Shown here one piece after another: positions 20,554-29,618 of a DNA stretch of 64,000 nt; the stretch's first letter is position 1, and each line of letters starts with the position of its first letter. The stretch spans positions 1 to 64,000 of the forward strand of contig SVGS01000002.1 of NCBI GenBank assembly GCA_015056205.1, given 5' to 3'. The notes below the pieces were generated by a model, which was not told the DNA's origin, did no database searches, and saw only the letters and a list, made by a program, of their open reading frames with translations. This DNA is from Clostridiales bacterium (GTDB lineage: Bacteria; Bacillota; Clostridia; Christensenellales; Aristaeellaceae). A program made the translations under genes and the position numbers.

Positions 20554-21240
20554 TCATTCCAGTGTTATTTCTTCCCCAGCCGGGATAATCAGCCGGTTCG
20601 GAGCGTCAAACATCTCCGCCTTCTTTTGATCAAACGGCTTCCCGGGCGCCATATGATAGGGAATGTTGTGGCGCGCGTTTACCATTCCGGCACAGGAGGC
20701 TGCCTCCTCCGGATCCATATTGTATATCCCGTCGCAGACAAAGAAGGCGTAATCGATTCCCCTTTCGCCCAGTTCCTTCATCTGATCGGTAGTGGATGTG
20801 TCGCCGGTCGCGTATACGGTGATGCCGTCGGAAAGAGTGATCAGCCAGCCGACGCACTCCCTGATGTCATGATTTCTGTTGTTTCCGGCCTGAACCGCTT
20901 CCACCCGGGCATATTCCAGATCGTAGGTTTTATATTCTCCGTTTATCAGCGCTTCTTTATAGGTAATGATCCGGCAGTCGTCGTTTCGGTTCCCGATCAG
21001 GTTTACGGCGGTATGATCCTGATGGCCGTGGGTAATCAGAATCAGATCCGCCGGAAGGTCGTAGCCTTCTCCGGCATACGGATCGATGTAAATGACCTTT
21101 CCCTCTTTTGTGACGATCCGAAGGCTTCCGTGGCCCTGATAAAGCAGCCTGTGGCCGGAGGCTGTTCCTTCAGCCATAGTGGAACCGCAGCCCAGCAAAA
21201 GCGTTGTGAGTGTAAGCATACCGCACAGAATTCTTTTCAT
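20554..21240 (-). CDS. MBL-fold metallo-hydrolase with signal sequence (UPF0173-like)
   Basis: ITHGHQDHTA, YATGDTSTT, N-terminal MKRILCGMLTLTTLLLGCGS. Confidence 0.8.
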   Translation of the reverse strand: MKRILCGMLTLTTLLLGCGSTMAEGTASGHRLLYQGHGSLRIVTKEGKVIYIDPYAGEGYDLPADLILITHGHQDHTAVNLIGNRNDDCRIITYKEALINGEYKTYDLEYARVEAVQAGNNRNHDIRECVGWLITLSDGITVYATGDTSTTDQMKELGERGIDYAFFVCDGIYNMDPEEAASCAGMVNARHNIPYHMAPGKPFDQKKAEMFDAPNRLIIPAGEEITLE

Positions 21241-21267
21241 GATGTGTGTCCCCCTTCTTTCAACCGT

Positions 21268-21822
21268 TTATTTTCCGCCGTCAAAAGCGGTAAATGACCC
21301 GTCCGGAACAGTGTCAGGCGGTCTCCTGATGAATAATTCCATCTCTGTACAATACCAGATACCTGCCGGCATCTCGTATTCTGTTCTGGCATACTCCGTG
21401 AATCCTGCCGCTTCATAGCAGCGTCTCGCGCTCTCATTATTCTCAAATACGCCCAGATCAATCCTTGTGGCTCGGAGATGTTCCTTTACATACGCTGCTC
21501 CAAGCCGAAGCAGTTCCTTTCCGTACCCTTTTCCCCTGATCGCAGGATCGACGATTACAAAGCCGAACCGAACTGAAGTATCATCGTCATCCCGCGGATA
21601 CCGGATAATGAAATGCCCGAGAACCGTCCCGTTTTCATCCGTGGCCGTAAGCGGATAGAAACGCCCGGTTCCAAGGTAAGGCGCATAGTTTTCAATGATG
21701 TCTTCTCCTGAAATCGGATATTTGTTAATCCGGTCCGCAGACCACTTGTATAATTCTTCCTCTGACCGCAGCCACCCGGCGATCGTCTGCGCATCTTCTT
21801 CTTTGAACTCTCTCAGGATCAT
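21268..21822 (-). CDS. GNAT family N-acetyltransferase
   Basis: VIVDPAIRGKGYGKELLRLGAAYVKE, ARRCYEAAGFTEY. Confidence 0.85.
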   Translation of the reverse strand: MILREFKEEDAQTIAGWLRSEEELYKWSADRINKYPISGEDIIENYAPYLGTGRFYPLTATDENGTVLGHFIIRYPRDDDDTSVRFGFVIVDPAIRGKGYGKELLRLGAAYVKEHLRATRIDLGVFENNESARRCYEAAGFTEYARTEYEMPAGIWYCTEMELFIRRPPDTVPDGSFTAFDGGK

Positions 21823-21864
21823 CCAGCCTCTTCCTCTCCCTGTCTCCCGCACCATCTCTTTGGG

Positions 21865-23169
21865 TTACCTTTGTTCCGGCGGCAGTTCCACTTCGGGGTT
21901 CAGGAAAGATGCAAAGGGCAGCTTTTCGCAGGGGATGCCAAGCTCATCCAGGATGGCCGCAAAGCCCCGATAATACCGGTCATTGGTAAAATTCTGGGTA
22001 AAGTTGATATAGAAGTATCCGGCTGTCTCATTCATAATCACGAACAGGCTTCCGAAAGCGGGATCCGCGTTCAGATAACGCACCTCCGCGATCTGATCGG
22101 TATAATCGTTGGTTTTCAGGCCTCCGACATAGTCAATAAAGAAAGTGTTCTGCGGACGGTTTTCTCCCATCGCCATGAGCTTGTTTTTCAGGAAAAAGAA
22201 GGGCAGTTTTTTTCCGAGGTGAGTAATCATGTTGATGGAGGAGGAAAGCAGCCTCGCCATCTCCTCGCTCATCTGGGCTTTCATGGCAGTCCTCTGCCGG
22301 GCCGCAAGTTCGCCCGTGCTCATGCTGAGCGCGTCCGCCGGCTTCACAGGCAGAAAGATCGCGGAATCACAGTTTTTGAAGGTCTTTTCCGCATGCAGGA
22401 ACTTCCGCAGGGAGAAGGGCAGCACGCTCATGATCACACCTTCCTGCACGTCGCATTCCCGGGCCACAGCCTGGGTCATAATGGCGGATACGCCTGCGGC
22501 CGGAGAAGCTGAAACGGATTTGCACCATCCGAGAAAATCCTCCGTTCTGATGCGCAGCGGCATGCTTTGCATGGTGGGGCCCGCATAATTGGCGAATTCG
22601 GGCAGGCGGAAGCGTTTCTCTCCATTGGCCAGCTTTTTCAGCTCTTTGGGATCCACTTTGGTTTTCTCCTCAAAGGGATCGGAACGTTCGGCCGGATCAT
22701 AAGGGATCTTCCCGGTCCAGATGCCTTCGTCGCTGTAAGTTTTCCCGTCTTTGAGGCAGAAATAATGGTAAAGCACCGCCTCAATAAAACGGTTGAAGCC
22801 CAGTCCGTCGCACAGGCCGTGGAACATGGCAAAGGAGATCTTTTTCTTCCAGAACGTCACGTCCAGCATATGGTAATTGGTGGTTTCGCCGCCGACGACA
22901 CGCGGCTTTTCCGATTCCGCCACAACGAAGGGCAGATCATTATCGGCGTAGTAATACACTCCCTTTTTGCGCACAAAAGTGGAAGCGTAATACGGCATGC
23001 GCTGAAGGGTTTTCTCAACAGCCTGCTGCAGAAGCTCGCCGCGAACCTCTGTGGTTATCGTCACTTCGATGATAAAAGTCCTCGGCTTGCGGGATCCGTA
23101 AAAATGGATTGCGCCGCCCGCATTCCATTCTTTCGCTTCAAATCTTACCGATCCTTTTCCCTGTCCCAT
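21865..23169 (-). CDS. condensation/WS-DGAT/alcohol acetyltransferase-like acyltransferase
   Basis: FHGLCDGLGFN (HxxxDG-type motif) and overall CoA-dependent acyltransferase-like layout. Confidence 0.65.
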   Translation of the reverse strand: MGQGKGSVRFEAKEWNAGGAIHFYGSRKPRTFIIEVTITTEVRGELLQQAVEKTLQRMPYYASTFVRKKGVYYYADNDLPFVVAESEKPRVVGGETTNYHMLDVTFWKKKISFAMFHGLCDGLGFNRFIEAVLYHYFCLKDGKTYSDEGIWTGKIPYDPAERSDPFEEKTKVDPKELKKLANGEKRFRLPEFANYAGPTMQSMPLRIRTEDFLGWCKSVSASPAAGVSAIMTQAVARECDVQEGVIMSVLPFSLRKFLHAEKTFKNCDSAIFLPVKPADALSMSTGELAARQRTAMKAQMSEEMARLLSSSINMITHLGKKLPFFFLKNKLMAMGENRPQNTFFIDYVGGLKTNDYTDQIAEVRYLNADPAFGSLFVIMNETAGYFYINFTQNFTNDRYYRGFAAILDELGIPCEKLPFASFLNPEVELPPEQR

Positions 23170-23204
23170 GGTTCATTCTCCTTATGACTTCAATGTTTTA
23201 TGTC

Positions 23205-23759
23205 TCAAAGTTCCTTGTACATCAGGATCTCGTCATGCAGGGAGCCGTCGTCGAACCGAAGGGCATGATGTCTTCGTCCGCTTTCGGCAAACCCGCATTT
23301 CGCGTAGAGCGCCTGCGCCTGAGTGTTCTCCGCCACCACTTCAAGATCCATCTGCTGATAGCCGATTTCCCGGGCAAGCTCCGTAAGATATTCAATCATG
23401 GCGGTGCCGATCCCAAGATGCCAGAATTCCCTGTACAGCGCAATCGCCATGGAACAGCGGTGCCGGATCTTTCTCTTGGGTCCGAGCCCGTTGATGGAAC
23501 AGTTTCCCGCCACCCTGCCGTCCACAATCGCAGCCATCATGGCAGAGGAGGAATCTTCAAGCAGCCGGCCGAGGATTTCACGTTCTCCTTCCAGCGTAAA
23601 GGTGACTTCATCCGGATACCGAAGCAGATACTCCGTCTCTCCTGACGTTTCCTTCAGATACTGAATCATCGCCTCCGCGTCTTCCGGTGCCGTTGGGCGC
23701 AGCGTGCAGGTCCTTCCGTCCTTCAGGATGATGCTTCTCGGTGCAAATCTCACCGGCAT
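23205..23759 (-). CDS. GNAT family N-acetyltransferase
   Basis: IALYREFWHLGIGTAMIEYLTELAREIGY, AQALYAKCGFAESG. Confidence 0.85.
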   Translation of the reverse strand: MPVRFAPRSIILKDGRTCTLRPTAPEDAEAMIQYLKETSGETEYLLRYPDEVTFTLEGEREILGRLLEDSSSAMMAAIVDGRVAGNCSINGLGPKRKIRHRCSMAIALYREFWHLGIGTAMIEYLTELAREIGYQQMDLEVVAENTQAQALYAKCGFAESGRRHHALRFDDGSLHDEILMYKEL

Positions 23760-23990
23760 TGCCTCCTTTCCTTCGCCGTACAATGATATCCCCATCTCAA
23801 AAAAGCGCGGCATGCTATCAATGCATGCTTCGTCAGTATACCATTGCTTTTATCTATAATCCAGTACAATGTATGGAAAACAGCCCGCAATTGTGATAAA
23901 CTTTTCGCAGTCCGCCGGCTGCGGCAGCCGGTACATGAGATGGATACAGCACCCCGGCTGATCCGGGAACGTTGAAGGAGGACACTGGCA

Positions 23991-24494
23991 ATGAAAATGA
24001 CATCCGCCGCCGCGGCGAAGGAACTGAAGAAACTGAATGAACAGCACGAAGCGCTGACCGCAATGGAGAATAAATCCTCTGAGTTTATCGCGGCCATTCA
24101 GGAGGACATCGAGACCGTGCGTCCCGCGTATGACTATGTCGCCGTGCAAAAAGAACTGGCGGAAGTGGAGCAGAAAATCCGTGCCCTGAAGCACGCGATC
24201 AACACATTCAACCTGGGCCAGACCGTTCCCGGGTTTGATATGACCATCGATCAGATGCTGGTTTACATTCCCCAGCTTTCCGCGCGGAAACGCAAGCTGG
24301 AGCAAATGAAAGACAAGCTTCCCCGGGAAAGAGTCAGAGGCGGCTCTTTCAGTAATTCCGGCATCATTGAATACACCTATGTAAACTACGATTTGAAAGC
24401 GGTTTCCCGGGATTATGACAAGGTAACGGACGAACTGTCCAGGGCTCAGAATGCGCTGGATCTTGTAAACAGCACAGTCGAATTCGAAGTATAA
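23991..24494 (+). CDS. coiled-coil hypothetical protein
   Basis: Long charged heptad-like sequence; ggagg SD upstream. Confidence 0.6.
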   Translation: MKMTSAAAAKELKKLNEQHEALTAMENKSSEFIAAIQEDIETVRPAYDYVAVQKELAEVEQKIRALKHAINTFNLGQTVPGFDMTIDQMLVYIPQLSARKRKLEQMKDKLPRERVRGGSFSNSGIIEYTYVNYDLKAVSRDYDKVTDELSRAQNALDLVNSTVEFEV

Positions 24495-24504
24495 TCGTTT
24501 TCCG

Positions 24505-24532
24505 AAACCGGGTGGGTTTCCCTGCCCGGTTT
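24505..24532 (+). terminator. possible rho-independent terminator
   Basis: AAACCGGG...CCCGGTTT hairpin after stop; weak T-run. Confidence 0.45.
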
Positions 24533-24801
24533 AAAAACCTGGTGCCTGCCGATCGGAGATTTTACCGGTTTGCGGCTCATCCTTAAAGCCGCACATGCGT
24601 TCAACGGCCATGTTATCGTTATGGGTTATTGTCTGTCGCGGTAGAGAGTTCAGCGTAATGCGGGATCATGCGATCCATCTTGCTTTTCTCTGACGGAAGG
24701 GACCCGGAGCAGCGGAGGTTCGGTTCCATGCTGCTCCTTTTCCGCGCCCCGGGAGAAAACGCCATGGAGACCCAATGAGGCGGATTACTCCCCGGAGGAC
24801 G

Positions 24802-25254
24802 TTATTCACCGGAAAGCTGCATAATAAACTGGAAGGAAGATGACTTCAGCGCATACATCATGCCGGGAGCGTCTTCCTGTTTTTTAAACTCTGAGACAAC
24901 CTGTTCCTGATACTGCCGGAACTGATGGTACAGTTCCCCGGTTGTCGTTCCGTCGTCAGGATGCAGAAGACTTTTCACATATTCCATCGGTGTCGTCTTT
25001 TTGAGCTGAACAATCATGAGCAGCTGGGCCAGCGCTTCCCGGCTGTATTTTTTTCCGGAAGGTTTTTCGATCAGGCCGGCCTTGACATAGTTGTTGATCA
25101 TGCTTGAAGTCAGATCCAGCCGCCCGGAAATTCCCGGGAGCGACCTGCCGATATAAGAAATGATCTGGTCCTTATACAGGCCGAAATCCGGCAGCGTCTC
25201 CCAATCCGGCAAAAGGCATCCCTGCAGATGCCCGAGGATTTCGTCGTGTGTCAT
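24802..25254 (-). CDS. DUF1836 domain-containing protein (MerR-like HTH)
   Basis: DLTSSMINNYVKAGLIEKPSGKKYSREALAQLLMIVQLKKTTPMEYVKSLL. Confidence 0.75.
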   Translation of the reverse strand: MTHDEILGHLQGCLLPDWETLPDFGLYKDQIISYIGRSLPGISGRLDLTSSMINNYVKAGLIEKPSGKKYSREALAQLLMIVQLKKTTPMEYVKSLLHPDDGTTTGELYHQFRQYQEQVVSEFKKQEDAPGMMYALKSSSFQFIMQLSGE

Positions 25255-25381
25255 TCTTATCCCCTCCGTGAACAGGATATCACAGACAAGAGAAATATTC
25301 AACAAAGGGCTTGACGGAATACGGAATATAATATAAACTGGTTTTGAAAACCAGATTAAGACATAATGGAGTCGATATCCA

Positions 25382-26074
25382 ATGAACGAGATCTATCTTT
25401 TCGGTGATTCCGCTTCCCAGGGGCTTGTGCTGGATGATAACGGGCAATACCATGTGTCACGCAAGGGTTGTATTCGTCTGCTGAAACGGAAGGGGTTTCC
25501 GATCCGGAATTACGCGGTTCACGGGTATACCGTTCTCCAGGGGCTCGAATCATTTGAGCGGATGCAGATCGAACCCGGGTCGCGCTGCGTGATTCAGTTC
25601 GGCGGCAATGACTGCGATCTGGACTGGGATGCGGTTTCGCAGGAACCCGGGGTATTTCATGACGGCCGTGTGCCGCTGCGGGACTTCAGAAACGATCTGG
25701 TCCGTTTTATCCGGGAAGCACGGGAAAGGTTCCTGGAGCCGATCCTGGTCACGCCGCCCGCGCTGATTTCCACCCGCTTCTACCGCTGGGTCAGCCGGGA
25801 ACGGAATTCCGATCATATTCTGCGTTATCTCCATGAGGATACGGAAAGCATGTACCGCTGGCAGGAGCGGTATGCCACCGCTGTACGTGAAGTCGCGGCA
25901 GGCGAAAGCTGCCGCCTGCTCGATATCCGGAACTGGCTGCTTGACCGGATGGACTACCCGTCTCTTTTCTGTGCCGACGGTATCCATCCGAATGAAGCCG
26001 GTCATGAGGTCATTGCGGAAATCGTCCTCAGCCGCTGCGGATTCCCCGAATCCGGCATTCCCACAAACGGATAA
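25382..26074 (+). CDS. SGNH/GDSL hydrolase
   Basis: IYLFGDSASQG, IQFGGNDCDLDW, CADGIHPNEAGHEVIA. Confidence 0.88.
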   Translation: MNEIYLFGDSASQGLVLDDNGQYHVSRKGCIRLLKRKGFPIRNYAVHGYTVLQGLESFERMQIEPGSRCVIQFGGNDCDLDWDAVSQEPGVFHDGRVPLRDFRNDLVRFIREARERFLEPILVTPPALISTRFYRWVSRERNSDHILRYLHEDTESMYRWQERYATAVREVAAGESCRLLDIRNWLLDRMDYPSLFCADGIHPNEAGHEVIAEIVLSRCGFPESGIPTNG

Positions 26075-26287
26075 GGGAGCTCTTCCCCCGGGTTCGGAGA
26101 GTCCTCAGTTTCAGAAGCGGGCTCCCCCGGTCCGGTCGGCATCCGGACAGCGTTTCAGAAAAGCCAGGCAGGAAATATTCTGTTCTGTATAGAAAAAAAC
26201 AATATGCATCATCATAGTAAAGCATGATGTCCCATTAAACATCCGGAGTACCGTCCCGGAGCGGGATTTGGACTGGAGGTTTGTTCC

Positions 26288-26623
26288 ATGCTTTCAGCGC
26301 AGCAGATCATTCTCATGGCCGCCCAGCTGGTCGGCGGTCTTGCCTTGTTTCTTTACGGGATGAACGTCCTGAGCTCCTACCTGACGCAGTTCTCCGTTAC
26401 CATGATCATCCAGAGTTCGGACGCCACCATCGGCATCCTCCAGGCCCTGGCGATCAGCGTCAGTGTGAATTTCCGGATGGCCGTCGTCATTGTCTGCGGC
26501 GCCCAGATCGGCACCTGTATCACGGCGATTCTTTCCTCCGTCGGAAGCGGGAAGAGCGCAAAACGCGCCGCACTGATCCATGCTCCACCTGTTGTATTTC
26601 ATTTGCCATTCTATATACTGTGA
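26288..26623 (+). pseudogene. Na/Pi cotransporter family remnant with internal deletion and 3' truncation
   Basis: GLALFLYGMNVLSS, MIIQSSDATIGIL, GAQIGTCITAILSS are compressed versions of conserved Na/Pi symporter motifs; C-terminal tail unrelated. Confidence 0.6.
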
Positions 26624-26671
26624 ATTGTAACCAGATTTGAGTTGGCGGCGGAAAAGGCAACGGGGAGTTGC

Positions 26672-26700
26672 TTGACAGGAAAGCGCTTGCCTGTTATAGT
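26672..26700 (+). promoter_or_regulatory. promoter TTGACA-17 bp-TATAGT driving MFS leader
   Basis: TTGACA 26672-26677, TATAGT 26695-26700. Confidence 0.85.
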
Positions 26701-26724
26701 TACCCCGCAAGGAGGTTCGGTGTG

Positions 26725-26781
26725 ATGTTGTGGAAAATGTGCAACGTACTGCTCTTTAAAGGCGTAATTGCTGCCCCGTAA
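26725..26781 (+). CDS. putative regulatory leader peptide MLWKMCNVLLFKGVIAAP
   Basis: AAGGAGG SD at 26709-26715, 9-nt spacing to ATG; stop lies inside the first downstream hairpin. Confidence 0.6.
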   Translation: MLWKMCNVLLFKGVIAAP

Positions 26782-26801
26782 GGGGGAAGTATGCCTTTTT
26801 T
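26758..26801 (+). promoter_or_regulatory. leader hairpin A with T6 tract (attenuator-like)
   Basis: AAAGGCGTA / TATGCCTTT stem, inner CCCC-GTAA-GGGG, TTTTTT. Confidence 0.65.
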
Positions 26802-26830
26802 GAGCCCGAACCGGGTCACGGGTATATATT

Positions 26831-26867
26831 CTCCTTAACAGAAAACATGATTGTTAAGGAGTTTTTT
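26831..26867 (+). promoter_or_regulatory. leader hairpin B: terminator-like, sequesters the MFS SD
   Basis: CTCCTTAAC (26831-26839) pairs perfectly with GTTAAGGAG (26853-26861), then TTTTTT; ATG at 26870. Confidence 0.8.
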
Positions 26868-26869
26868 AT

Positions 26870-27967
26870 ATGTTCAAAATCAAAAACCAAATCAGAAAAC
26901 TTTATGCCTCTTCTGTTTTGACCAACCTTTCTCTGACCGGCGCCTGGGTTACGATTCTGGCCGCCCGGGGGTTCAGCCTGCCGGAGATCGGCCTGGCAGA
27001 AACGGCTTACCATGCTGCAAGCCTGCTGACCGAAATCCCGTCCGGTACACTGGCGGATATATACGGAAGAAAAAGAATGCTGCTTATCAGTGCTTTGATT
27101 CATATTCTGGCCAGCGTTACGATGATCGTATCCAATGATCTTTTCATGGTTTGCCTGTCTATCGCACTGTACGCAGTTTGTGACAGCTTTGCCTCAGGAT
27201 CCGGCGATGCGCTTGCTTATGATTCGCTGAAAAGCGCCGGGAAAGAATCGGAATATGACAGGTATGAATCCAATCAGCTGATCATTTATCGCCTGTTCGG
27301 CGGGATTTCCACGCTGTGCGCGGGTTTTGCCCTGATTATCGGATATCGTATAGCCTATGCAGCGGGGATTGTGACCTGCCTGATCAGGATAGGGATACTG
27401 CTTTCTCTGAGGGAGATCCATGTGGAAAAGACCGGACCAGAGCCTGCAGTGATCTCTCCCCTGAAAGCTTTGTTCGGGTGCTTTCGGGACAGTTTGCGAT
27501 TTCTGAAAAAGGAGACGAAGGCCTTTTTACTGATGATGTCCAATTCTCTGGTTGGCGCGATGGATATTCTGTTACTTTTTTTCCTGCAGGCAAAGCTTCC
27601 CGCTGCCGGAGTTTCGGGGGAATGGCTTGGACCTGCGCTGCTTCTGATGCAGCTGGGGGGAATCATCGGGGCTAAAATGGTCCTGAGGTTCAGGAACTGC
27701 AGTTACAGAGGAATCTTCCTGGCTGCTGCAGGGCTGGTGGTTACGGGCATTGCAATGGAACATACGGGCATTCCTCTTCTTATGACTGCCGGCGGATTCA
27801 TTGCGGCGTTGGCCGACGATGCACTTCAGGTACGAACCAACACACGTCTGCAGAATATGTTTCTCTCCGGGTATCGGGCGACATTGATTTCCATAGAGTG
27901 CTTTACATTCTCGATCATCATGATCGTTCTTTCGCCTTTGGCGGGATTCTTTTTCTCGATCTGGTAA
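26870..27967 (+). CDS. MFS transporter, possibly shortened at the C-terminus
   Basis: About 10-11 TM segments, EIPSGTLADIYGRKRMLLISA loop 2-3 motif; ends abruptly at GFFFSIW. Confidence 0.82.
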   Translation: MFKIKNQIRKLYASSVLTNLSLTGAWVTILAARGFSLPEIGLAETAYHAASLLTEIPSGTLADIYGRKRMLLISALIHILASVTMIVSNDLFMVCLSIALYAVCDSFASGSGDALAYDSLKSAGKESEYDRYESNQLIIYRLFGGISTLCAGFALIIGYRIAYAAGIVTCLIRIGILLSLREIHVEKTGPEPAVISPLKALFGCFRDSLRFLKKETKAFLLMMSNSLVGAMDILLLFFLQAKLPAAGVSGEWLGPALLLMQLGGIIGAKMVLRFRNCSYRGIFLAAAGLVVTGIAMEHTGIPLLMTAGGFIAALADDALQVRTNTRLQNMFLSGYRATLISIECFTFSIIMIVLSPLAGFFFSIW

Positions 27968-28119
27968 GGTATGCAATATGCTGAGAGGGCAACGGGGTGC
28001 GTTACAACGCTGACATGTAAGACTGTCAGCAGAAGGAGTTATGCGGCAATATGCGGCAGTAAACGGCATTTTATGCATCACGAGTGCCCGGATGGTGACG
28101 AAATTCGCCTGACAAGCGC

Positions 28120-28148
28120 TTGATGGCATAGACTTTCTATGATAAAAT
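28120..28148 (+). promoter_or_regulatory. promoter TTGATG-17 bp-TAAAAT upstream of toxin-antitoxin pair
   Basis: TTGATG 28120-28125, TAAAAT 28143-28148. Confidence 0.55.
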
Positions 28149-28179
28149 TTGTCTACAGAAAAACAAGGAGGCTTTTATC

Positions 28180-28461
28180 ATGCTTACTTTCAGAGAGGCC
28201 ATCAGACCGTCCGCCGACCTGAGGAACCACTATAATGAAGTATCCAGGCAATGCAGGGAGAACAAGGAAGCAGTGATCATTACAGTTAACGGACGGGGTG
28301 ATACCGTTTCGCTTGCCTACGAAGAATATAACCGTCTGAAAGCAAGAATAGAGCTTCTGGAGATTCTTGCAGAAGCGGAAGAGGACGTGAAAAACGGCAG
28401 AACTGCGCCTGCCCGGGAAACATTCAATGACCTGAGGGATCTTCTGTCGGGGGGATTATGA
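28180..28461 (+). CDS. Phd/YefM-type antitoxin
   Basis: 93 aa, AVIITVNGRGDTVSLAYEEYNRLKARIELLEIL; overlaps the next gene by 4 nt. Confidence 0.8.
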   Translation: MLTFREAIRPSADLRNHYNEVSRQCRENKEAVIITVNGRGDTVSLAYEEYNRLKARIELLEILAEAEEDVKNGRTAPARETFNDLRDLLSGGL

Positions 28462-28778
28462 TGGAGTATAAGGTACTGAGAACAGATACAGCAGATTCCC
28501 TCTTCAGAAATATCATACTCTATGTTGCCGAAAGATTCGGGAATGATGTTGCTCTGGAAAAACTGAATGCGCCGGAAACTTCTGTTCTCGCTCTTGCAGA
28601 TAACCCGTATATCGGGACAGATCCGAGATATACTGTGCTGAAACGTCAGGGGTACAAGGTCCTGATTACTGAAAAAGATCTGGTGTTCTACAAGATCAAT
28701 GAGGAGCAAAAGGAAGTTACGATTTATGCAGTATTCGACCAGCGGCAGGACTATCTGAGTATTATCAGGGGCTTATGA
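28458..28778 (+). CDS. ParE/RelE-family toxin
   Basis: 106 aa, VLRTDTADSLFRNIILYVAERFG...LVFYKINEEQKEVTIYAVFDQRQDYLSII; paired with antitoxin. Confidence 0.8.
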   Translation: MMEYKVLRTDTADSLFRNIILYVAERFGNDVALEKLNAPETSVLALADNPYIGTDPRYTVLKRQGYKVLITEKDLVFYKINEEQKEVTIYAVFDQRQDYLSIIRGL

Positions 28779-28897
28779 AATCCGTTCTGCAGCTCAGAGA
28801 TTTAACTCATAATACAAAAAGCGCAGTCTGGACAGGGACAGCTGCTCTGTTCAGTACAAACGGATCTGACAGACCGGGAGAAGAAAGGAGCAGACGG

Positions 28898-29557
28898 ATG
28901 AAACACATCTATTCTGAAATGCCGGAAAGTCTGAAGGGAACCTATGCGGATTATTCCAGGAACTTTGGCTTCTCATGGAAGGAGTTCGTGGCGACGGTGC
29001 CGTCACCGCTGTTTTTGGTAACCACTTATAAATCAAACGGCCTGCCCAACGCCTGTATGCAGTCCTGGGCTGCTTTCACCAGCGCTGACCACGGAAAGGG
29101 TTTCTATGCAATCCTGACCAGCGTGAATAAAAACGGACATCTCTATAAGACCTTAAATGAACAGCAGGAAGCTGTAATCAATTTCATGTCGGCAGATTAC
29201 CATGCCGCCTGCATGGCAACCATCCGGAACAACGCATTTGAGGCAGACGAGATTACAGCTTCCGGGCTGACAGTGGAAAAAGCGAGCCGGGTAAACGCCC
29301 CGATGGTCAAAGAATGCTTTATGAACCTGGAATGCCGGTATGTATGGGAAAAAGAGATCGTACCGGGAGACGATCATGTGATGATCTGCCTGGAAGTGCT
29401 GGGTGTGCATATCGATGAGGATCATCTGGAAGACAGGACTGGCGAAGAGGGTCTTCTTTATAACATTCATTACCAGATGAATCCGGAGCATGTGATGAAA
29501 ACCGGACATGATTATGCGGCTGTGCTGCAGAAAAAGATTGAAATGATGGAATACTGA
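28898..29557 (+). CDS. flavin reductase family protein
   Basis: FVATVPSPLFLVTTYKSNGLPNACMQSW; start chosen at MKHIYSEM after an SD. Confidence 0.8.
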   Translation: MKHIYSEMPESLKGTYADYSRNFGFSWKEFVATVPSPLFLVTTYKSNGLPNACMQSWAAFTSADHGKGFYAILTSVNKNGHLYKTLNEQQEAVINFMSADYHAACMATIRNNAFEADEITASGLTVEKASRVNAPMVKECFMNLECRYVWEKEIVPGDDHVMICLEVLGVHIDEDHLEDRTGEEGLLYNIHYQMNPEHVMKTGHDYAAVLQKKIEMMEY

Positions 29558-29618
29558 TCCTGCTATGATTTAGACTGGCCGTCATGCATACACTGAGTTC
29601 GGAGGAAAACATCAAGAA

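Noticed and set aside
21865-23169. NRPS condensation domain suggesting a biosynthetic cluster
   Set aside because: No adenylation, carrier or PKS genes nearby; better treated as a stand-alone acyltransferase.
26870-27967. Assignment of the MFS protein to a named tetracycline or macrolide efflux class
   Set aside because: Sequence memory is insufficient; regulation resembles such genes but the substrate cannot be inferred without a search.
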